Shown: piece after piece, positions 8,166 through 12,097 of the stretch
Layout: every line of letters begins with the position of its first letter
Position numbering within the stretch: position 1 is the stretch's first letter
Source of the DNA: an uncultured Micromonospora sp.
Lineage (GTDB): Bacteria > Actinomycetota > Actinomycetes > Mycobacteriales > Micromonosporaceae
Direction: 5' to 3'
Assembly (NCBI GenBank): GCA_937951935.1
Contig: CALGAM010000158.1
Coordinates: forward strand, 1 to 12,097
DNA length: 12,097 bases
Translations under genes and position numbers: made by a program
Notes under the pieces: model-generated
Told to the model about the DNA's origin: nothing
Seen by the model: the letters and a program-made list of their open reading frames with translations, nothing else
The model's database searches: none

Positions 8166-8215
8166 GCAGCCGCCGTTGACGCCGGCGAATGCCGGGACGA
8201 CGCCGCATCGACCGG

Positions 8216-8221
8216 TACAGT
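8216..8221 (+). promoter_or_regulatory. Candidate -10 box for the plus-strand gene
   Basis: TACAGT fits the actinobacterial TAnnnT -10 pattern. The ATG of a short ORF begins at 8228, seven bases after the last base of the box, which is the classic geometry of a leaderless actinobacterial transcript. No good -35 is found 16-18 bases upstream; the only TTGACG (8176) is too far away. Confidence 0.4.
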
Positions 8222-8227
8222 GGCGCC

Positions 8228-8290
8228 ATGCGTCACGTCGTCGCCGACCCCGTCCGGCGAGTCGCCGAGACATGCCGGACGAGCTCGTGA
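8228..8290 (+). CDS. Putative leaderless upstream ORF (20 codons)
   Basis: The frame starts at ATG 8228, directly at the predicted transcription start of the TACAGT box, and encodes a 20-residue Arg/Val-rich peptide (MRHVVADPVRRV...). Its TGA (8288-8290) overlaps GTG 8287, an in-frame start candidate of the following gene, in the GTGA configuration used throughout this window for coupled genes. It may be a leader peptide whose translation delivers ribosomes to the main gene. The peptide itself matches nothing I recognise. It could also be chance, with the main gene starting at ATG 8272. Confidence 0.35.
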   Translation: MRHVVADPVRRVAETCRTSS

Positions 8291-9246
8291 GCACCTTTCC
8301 ACCCGTCGCGCTACCGGCCTGGCCCGCCGGTGGCGCGCCGGTCGAGGCGCTGGCTCGGGACATCGCGGACTGGGTCGGGTCGCCCGCCCTGGCGGCCCTG
8401 GTGAGACGGTTCGGCGGCGACATCCCGTCCGGTGACGTGGCAACCCGGCTGACCTATCTGGACGAGTTCTCGATCGTCTGGGACAGCCGACGCGGAGGCG
8501 AGCGCAGCCAGGCCCGGTACGCCGACCACGACGAGGCCACCCGTCAGCTGGTCATCGCCGCCGCGACCGCGCTCGGCCTCGCCGACCGGGAACGGCCCGC
8601 AACCGACCGGTACGACCACGTGCTGATCCTCGGCGGCGGCCCGGTGACCGGCCGGGCCCGGTCCCGGTTCGCGGCCAACCTGCTGGACGGCGGTGTCACC
8701 ACCGGCACGGTCGCGGCGCTGGGCAGCCTGCGCCCACTGCCGGTGACCTCGGCGGCGCTGGGCAGCCCGGTCGAACTGACCGAGGGCGACGGCATGCTGA
8801 TGGCGGTCCAGGAGGCGTTCCCGCCGCTCGGCGACGTCACCGCCCGGCACGGCACCACCGAGGCGGGCCACGACTGGTGGGTCAAGACGTACCCCTCCGG
8901 GATGGGACCGGTCACCGTCGTCGCCGCGCCGCCGACCCAGCCGGGACGCCGGGCCATCACCGCGGACACCATGCTGGGCTGGGCGGAACTGGTCGCCCGA
9001 CCCACCCCCGACGAGCGGATCCTGCTCGTCACGACACACCTCTACGTGCCGTACCAGCACGCCGACGCGATCGCCACCCTCGGGCTGCCGTACCGGTGCG
9101 GGATCGACACGGTCGGGTTCGACACCGCGACCTTCCCCGCCTGGCCCAACGGGCCGGCGCACGTCGGTGAGTTCCTCCAGGAGCTCCGCTCGGCGATCCG
9201 GTCGATGCGTACGCTGCACGCCAGGCTCGAACGCGTCGCCCGGTAG
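8272..9246 (+). CDS. Uncharacterised protein with DUF218/YdcF-like features
   Basis: A 324-residue protein from ATG 8272, or 319 from GTG 8287; neither has a strong ribosome-binding site, and the GTG may be coupled to an upstream ORF. The middle of the protein contains YDHVLILGGGPVTGRARSRF, followed by VAALGSLRPLP, VELTEGDGMLMAVQEAF, then RAITADTMLGWAEL and ILLVTTHLYVPYQHADAIATLGL. The order (nucleotide-binding-like glycine loop after a strand, Glu-bearing helix, Thr-containing helix, hydrophobic strand ending VTT, then a helix) recalls the DUF218/YdcF/SanA fold, but the identity is too distant to be sure. There is no signal peptide or membrane helix, so it is probably cytoplasmic, unlike SanA/ElyC. 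It is divergent from the MoxR operon and convergent with the propeller gene. Function is unknown; any link to the defence genes is only positional. Confidence 0.75.
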   Translation: MPDELVSTFPPVALPAWPAGGAPVEALARDIADWVGSPALAALVRRFGGDIPSGDVATRLTYLDEFSIVWDSRRGGERSQARYADHDEATRQLVIAAATALGLADRERPATDRYDHVLILGGGPVTGRARSRFAANLLDGGVTTGTVAALGSLRPLPVTSAALGSPVELTEGDGMLMAVQEAFPPLGDVTARHGTTEAGHDWWVKTYPSGMGPVTVVAAPPTQPGRRAITADTMLGWAELVARPTPDERILLVTTHLYVPYQHADAIATLGLPYRCGIDTVGFDTATFPAWPNGPAHVGEFLQELRSAIRSMRTLHARLERVAR

Positions 9247-9261
9247 TCCGTGTCGCCCACA

Positions 9262-9281
9262 CCCGCCGCCCGGGCGGCGGG
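9262..9281. terminator. Perfect palindrome between convergent genes, possible bidirectional terminator
   Basis: CCGCCGCCCGGGCGGCGG (9263-9280) is a perfect inverted repeat, and the flanking C/G pair extends it to 20 bases. It lies in the 57-base gap between two converging genes and could fold as a hairpin of about eight base pairs in either transcript. No T run follows on either strand, which is common in GC-rich actinobacteria. A GCCGGC-GT-GCCGGC pair follows at 9286-9299. Confidence 0.45.
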
Positions 9282-9303
9282 GCGAGCCGGCGTGCCGGCC
9301 CGG

Positions 9304-10758
9304 TCAGGCGGGGCGCCCACGCCGCAGCAGGTCGAGTCCACGACGTCGACGCCGCCGGAACCGGAGGACGACGACCAGCGCGACGGTGGCTCCGAGCAGC
9401 GGCAGGGCCACCGGCGCCACCAGGAGGAACAGCAGCGGTCGTGCCGGCCACGGCGCGGGTTCGCGCGCCGGGCCGCCGAACCGGCCGGACTCCAGCAGGT
9501 CACGGGGCACGTCCATGGCGAGCACCTCGCCCGGCGGGTCGAGCAGCACCTCGGTGCCGCCACCGGGGCGCACCGCGACCAGGGTGACCTCGCCCACCTC
9601 CCGGTAGCCGGTGTCGTTGAAGACCTCGTCCGCGGTCTTTCGGGCGTCGACCTCCGGCCGGTAGCAGAGCACCACCAGGTCGGAACCGGACCGCCAGCCG
9701 AGCGCCCGGACCGCCATCGCGGTGACCGGGCCGAACGCGGGCCCGTCGGTGTCCGCACCGCTCCGGGCGTCCAGGTAGTCGAACCGCCACACCCGGGCCC
9801 CCAGCGCCGCGGTGTCGCACTCGTCCAGGCACCCGTCCAGGCTCACGGTGGCGATCCGCCGGCCGTCAGGGCTGAACGCGCCCACCCCGGCCAGGTACCG
9901 GCCGGGTCCGAGGTCCCGGGTCCAGGCCGTCCGGCCCGCCCGGTCCAGCAGGCTCACCCGACTGCCCTGGGTCACCGCAAGCCACGCGCCGTCCGGGGAG
10001 AAGGCCGCCAACGAGGCGGTACGCAGCCTCCAGCGGTACCCCAGCTCGTCGACCAGAATCCGCACCCCGCCGGTACGCAGGTCCACCAGCACCAGCCGGG
10101 CCGGGTCCGTACCGTCCCCGGTCGGGTCGGAGCCGTTCGGCCGCAGGGGGGCGTGCAGGGCGAGCAGGGACTGGCCGTCCGGCGCCCAGGCAACCGGCGT
10201 GCCACAGCAACCCGGACCGTCAGGCCCGGCCACCGCCCGGTCCCGGCCGGTGGTCAGATCCGTCACGGTCAGCCACGCCGACCGGCTGCCGTACGCGTGT
10301 GCGACGTACCGGCCGTCCGGGGAGACCAGCACGTCCTCGCCGGCCGTCACCATCGCGCCGCCGTACAGCAGCATCCGGTACGACCCGTCCTGGCCGACCA
10401 CCGCCACCTTGCCCTCGTGGTCGAGCCCGTCGATGCCCCGCAGACCCAGACCGTCGCCGCTGAACAGCACCGTCGCCGGCCCGACCGGGTCCTGGGCGAC
10501 GGTGGCCTGCCACATCCACGGCACCCAGATCCGGTGCGGTACGGCGGCCTCTCCGCCGGCCGGCACGACCGGCGCCGGCCGCCACGGCACCGCCAGCCCG
10601 AGGGCGGCGAGCACCGCCACCGCGGCGACCAGCCGGACGACGCTCCGGATCCGCTCCCGGCGCCGCAGGCGCCGGCCGGCCTGCCAGATGCCGTCCGTCG
10701 CAGCCGGCGGCATCTGGTCGGCGAGGTCGGTCAGTACCGCCCGCAGATCCCTACTCAT
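9304..10758 (-). CDS. Two-TM protein with extracytoplasmic WD40/TolB-like beta-propeller
   Basis: A 484-residue protein starting at ATG 10758, with GGAGGG six bases upstream and an ATGA overlap with the sigma-factor stop. Residues 1-38 are a charged cytoplasmic segment (MSRDLRAVLTDLADQMPPAA...RRLRRRERIR). A membrane helix spans about 41-58. Residues about 75-430 carry repeated propeller motifs: LVSPDGRYVA near 142, AWAPDGQSLL near 190, AFSPDGAWLAV near 251 and AFSPDGRRIATV near 293. A second hydrophobic helix (about 438-464) is followed by a basic tail, RFRRRRRRGLDLLRRGRP. Coupling to a SigE-family sigma factor suggests it controls that factor or responds to envelope signals, with the short N-terminus as the possible sigma-binding part. 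It lacks a recognisable zinc-binding (HxxxCxxC) anti-sigma motif. Pairs of this type are familiar in Micromonosporaceae; the function is inferred. Confidence 0.82.
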   Translation of the reverse strand: MSRDLRAVLTDLADQMPPAATDGIWQAGRRLRRRERIRSVVRLVAAVAVLAALGLAVPWRPAPVVPAGGEAAVPHRIWVPWMWQATVAQDPVGPATVLFSGDGLGLRGIDGLDHEGKVAVVGQDGSYRMLLYGGAMVTAGEDVLVSPDGRYVAHAYGSRSAWLTVTDLTTGRDRAVAGPDGPGCCGTPVAWAPDGQSLLALHAPLRPNGSDPTGDGTDPARLVLVDLRTGGVRILVDELGYRWRLRTASLAAFSPDGAWLAVTQGSRVSLLDRAGRTAWTRDLGPGRYLAGVGAFSPDGRRIATVSLDGCLDECDTAALGARVWRFDYLDARSGADTDGPAFGPVTAMAVRALGWRSGSDLVVLCYRPEVDARKTADEVFNDTGYREVGEVTLVAVRPGGGTEVLLDPPGEVLAMDVPRDLLESGRFGGPAREPAPWPARPLLFLLVAPVALPLLGATVALVVVLRFRRRRRRGLDLLRRGRPA

Positions 10759-11429
10759 CGCCGTCCCTCCGATCCACCGCCCGGTAGCCCTGCCACCTGT
10801 CCCGCCGTCTCCGCTGCCGCTCCCGTCGCCCGGTCGGGCGGTCCCGACGCCTCCCCGGCGACGACCGACAGCCCGGCCGCCGAAGATGGGTGCACCGGCG
10901 GGTGCGGGGCCGGCGCCGTTCGCTCCCGCGGGGTGGCGACGAGATCGGCCAGCTCGGGGGCGAGAGCGCGCAGCCGCGCCAGCGCGTCACGCGTCTGGCT
11001 CTTGACCGTCGACACCGAACAGCCGAGCGCCTCGGCGGCCTCCGCCTCCGTCAGGTCCTCGAAGTAGCGCAGCACCAGCACGGCCCGCTGCCTCGGGGCG
11101 AGCCGACGCAGCGCGTCCCGGACCATGAGCGCGTCGGCCAACCCCGCCGTGCTGTCCCGCGCGGGCACCTCCGGCGGCTCCGCGCGCAGGTCGACCTGGC
11201 GCCACCGTCGCCGCCACATCGAGACGTGCTGGGTGTACATGACCCGGCGCACGTACGCGTCCGGATCACCCTGGGCGACCAGCCGTTCCCAGTGCCGGGC
11301 CGCCTGCACCAGGGTGAGCTGCACCAGGTCCTCGGCCGAATGCCGGTCACCGGTCAGCAGGTAGGCCGCCCGGGACAGCGTCCCGACCCGGGCCGAGACA
11401 TAGTCCCGAAACGATTCCTCTGGCTCCAC
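10755..11429 (-). CDS. SigE-family (ECF) RNA polymerase sigma factor
   Basis: A 224-residue protein starting at GTG 11429 (VEPEESFRDYVSARV), chosen because AGGAGG ends five bases upstream; a longer in-frame start would add about 40 non-conserved residues. Region 2 covers about residues 8-72 (RAAYLLTGDRHSAEDLVQLTL, then AYVRRVMYTQHVSMWRRRWR), and region 4 about 103-152 (LRRLAPRQRAVLVLRYFEDL, AEALGCSVSTVKSQTRDALA), with the helix-turn-helix intact. Residues about 155-224 are an unusually long Pro/Ala/Gly/Ser-rich tail; the family normally ends soon after region 4 at around 170 residues. It would direct RNA polymerase to a small regulon. The stop overlaps the start of the membrane propeller gene (ATGA), so the two are co-translated. 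No convincing autoregulatory promoter is visible upstream. Confidence 0.92.
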   Translation of the reverse strand: MEPEESFRDYVSARVGTLSRAAYLLTGDRHSAEDLVQLTLVQAARHWERLVAQGDPDAYVRRVMYTQHVSMWRRRWRQVDLRAEPPEVPARDSTAGLADALMVRDALRRLAPRQRAVLVLRYFEDLTEAEAAEALGCSVSTVKSQTRDALARLRALAPELADLVATPRERTAPAPHPPVHPSSAAGLSVVAGEASGPPDRATGAAAETAGQVAGLPGGGSEGRR

Positions 11430-11630
11430 ACCCACCTCCTGACCATCACCACGCTCGCCGGTGCCTCGCCGGGTGGGTGGTTCACCGGGGAAACCGTTGA
11501 CCGCGAACCCGACGAGGACCGCCTTCGTCGGCGACGACGATGGCCTCGGCACGGTCGTGCAGGCAGCGGGTCCGTGTTCGGCTTGTGTGTTGGTGACAGA
11601 ATCGATTCACCTCCGGTACGGAAGGTGATC
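11430..11630. other. Divergent intergenic region between sigma factor and RHIM gene
   Basis: The longest gene-free stretch of the window (about 200 bases); it must hold promoters for both directions. Visible elements are a 7-bp inverted repeat (CCGACGA at 11509-11515, TCGTCGG at 11525-11531, nine-base loop), a GGAAAC at 11489 resembling an ECF -35 but with no convincing -10, and the 10-bp palindrome GAATCGATTC at 11599-11608, which is AT-richer than its surroundings and lies 22 bases before the RHIM gene start. None is strong enough to name a specific promoter or operator. Confidence 0.4.
11435..11440 (-). promoter_or_regulatory. Ribosome-binding site of the sigma factor
   Basis: AGGAGG on the minus strand, five bases before GTG 11429. 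It decides the start against the further-upstream in-frame ATG at 11552 and the nearby GTG at 11435. Confidence 0.7.
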
Positions 11631-12011
11631 ATGGTGTCGGGTGTCGAGGTGATCGTCGCCGCGCTCGTGGCGGGTGCGGTGGCGGGTTCGTCGGAGGTGG
11701 CCAGGACGGTGGTCGTCGACGCCTACACCGCGTTGAAGGGCCTGCTGCGGAGACGGCTGGTGGGACGCCCGGAGGCGCAGCAGGCTTTGGACGCGTACGA
11801 GGTCGAGCCGGGTCGCTGGCGGGCGGTGCTGGGCGATGCCCTGACCGCGTCTGGGGCCGACACCGACGAGCAGATCCTCGACGCGGCGCGCAGGCTGCTC
11901 GCGGTCGCAGACCCGGACGGCACCCGGGTCGGCAAGTACCAGGTGGACGCCAGCCATGCCAGGGGTGTCCAGGTCGGTGACCACAACACGCAGACCAACA
12001 CCTTCCACTGA
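11631..12011 (+). CDS. RIP homotypic interaction motif (RHIM)-like small protein, putative amyloid-triggered effector
   Basis: A 126-residue protein from ATG 11631, with GGAAGG five bases upstream. Residues 1-20 are strongly hydrophobic and Ala/Val/Gly-rich (EVIVAALVAGAVAGS), followed by an amphipathic helix with a basic patch (GLLRRRLVGRP). Residues 60-95 are a helical region (QILDAARRLLAVADP). The C-terminus, residues about 103-126, contains VDASHARGVQVGDHN, then TQTNTFH. The tetrad V113-Q114-V115-G116 plus N119 fits the RHIM core ((I/V)Q(V/I/L)GxxN) of RIPK1/RIPK3 and bacterial amyloid-signalling motifs. An N-terminal hydrophobic helical domain with a C-terminal amyloid motif is the layout of bacterial Bell/HeLo-like cell-death effectors, in which amyloid seeding of the tail triggers membrane damage. 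The next gene, about 16 bases downstream, starts with a copy of the motif, as expected of the matching sensor. The effector activity is inferred. Confidence 0.82.
   Translation: MVSGVEVIVAALVAGAVAGSSEVARTVVVDAYTALKGLLRRRLVGRPEAQQALDAYEVEPGRWRAVLGDALTASGADTDEQILDAARRLLAVADPDGTRVGKYQVDASHARGVQVGDHNTQTNTFH
11964..11990 (+). other. RHIM-like amyloid motif, copy 1 (C-terminal)
   Basis: Encodes GVQVGDHNT plus neighbouring residues (112-120) of the small protein. The VQVG tetrad and the +3 Asn fit the RHIM core. It occupies the extreme C-terminus, the position typical of amyloid-receiving effectors. Confidence 0.75.
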
Positions 12012-12027
12012 GGCTGGTGGCGTGTCG

Positions 12028-12097
12028 GTGAGCGCCTCGGGTGACGTGTCGCCCGCCGGTCGGGTGGATGCCTCGTATGCGCAGGGGGTTCAGGTCG
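12028..12097 (+). CDS. 5' end of a gene whose product begins with a second RHIM-like motif (partial)
   Basis: The frame opens at GTG 12028 (GGTGG seven bases upstream) or GTG 12022 and stays open to the right edge. The visible residues include GRVDASYAQGVQV, with the final G of the window starting the next codon (Gly in the RHIM pattern). VDASYAQGVQV matches the upstream protein's VDASHARGVQV at 9 of 11 positions, while the DNA of the same stretch (34 bases including the last G) differs at about ten positions, several of them synonymous. The pair is therefore kept similar at protein level rather than freshly copied. An N-terminal amyloid motif is the arrangement of sensor proteins (NLR-like ATPases, peptidases, WD40 or TPR receptors) that seed a small effector. 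The rest of the protein lies outside the window, so its class cannot be told. Only 10-16 bases separate it from the preceding stop, indicating an operon. Confidence 0.7.
   Translation, partial: MSASGDVSPAGRVDASYAQGVQV

Noticed and set aside
6649..8271. Long plus-strand open frame running into the DUF218-like gene.
   Set aside because: The upstream part is antisense to vWA and MoxR and has Arg/Pro/Gly-rich composition; only the part from 8272 or 8287 looks like a protein.
9250..11067. A very long plus-strand open frame (about 600 codons) opposite the sigma and propeller genes.
   Set aside because: Its translation is Arg/Pro/His-rich with no domain, and the opposite strand has clear sigma and propeller motifs with ribosome-binding sites. 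It is a GC-rich shadow.
11489..11525. GGAAAC and TTGACC as -35 elements for the RHIM gene.
   Set aside because: No acceptable -10 lies at 15-18 bases from either.
11599..11608. Palindrome GAATCGATTC as a specific operator.
   Set aside because: Ten bases only, single copy, and no known regulator to match; mentioned only in the intergenic entry.
10890..11630. Plus-strand extension upstream of the RHIM gene.
   Set aside because: It is antisense to the sigma factor and of shadow-like composition; ATG 11631 has GGAAGG at good spacing.

Overview
The window is very GC-rich, with strong G/C preference at third codon positions, frequent GTG starts and many 4-base start/stop overlaps. This points to an actinomycete. 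The SigE-type sigma factor paired with a membrane-anchored propeller suggests Micromonosporaceae, but that placement is inference. No tRNA, rRNA, insertion sequence, integrase or CRISPR array is visible. Genes fill almost everything; the longest non-coding stretch is about 200 bases (11430-11630).

Layout. (1) 1-1320, minus: an unrecognised, probably all-helical protein running off the left edge, transcribed divergently from what follows. (2) 1488-3483, plus: two overlapping genes read as a CATRA (Caspase and TPR Repeat-Associated) conflict-system pair, namely a small CATRA-associated protein and the larger CATRA protein with a C-terminal multi-pass membrane region. (3) 8130-3531, minus: a three-gene operon encoding a MoxR-type AAA+ ATPase, a CoxE-type vWA protein and a helical-repeat/CHAT protease, linked by GTGA and ATGA overlaps and converging on the CATRA pair. 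(4) 8228-9246, plus: a protein with DUF218/YdcF-like features, preceded by a possible leaderless 20-codon upstream ORF whose stop overlaps a start candidate of the main gene. (5) 11429-9304, minus: a SigE-family sigma factor translationally coupled to a two-TM extracytoplasmic beta-propeller protein. (6) 11631-12097, plus: a 126-residue protein with a hydrophobic N-terminal region and a C-terminal RHIM-like amyloid motif (VQVG), followed at once by a second gene, cut by the right edge, that starts with a near copy of that motif.

How they may work together. Blocks 2 and 3 look like one NTP-dependent, protease-based immunity or programmed-death module: MoxR and vWA as a chaperone-like switch, CHAT as the executing protease, and the CATRA protein placing the response at the membrane. 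Block 6 looks like a separate amyloid-signalling pair, in which a sensor carrying an N-terminal RHIM seeds a small, possibly membrane-acting effector carrying a C-terminal RHIM. Having both within 12 kb suggests a defence or regulated-death island. Blocks 4 and 5 may be unrelated neighbours. All functional links are inferred from domain signatures and gene order, not demonstrated.
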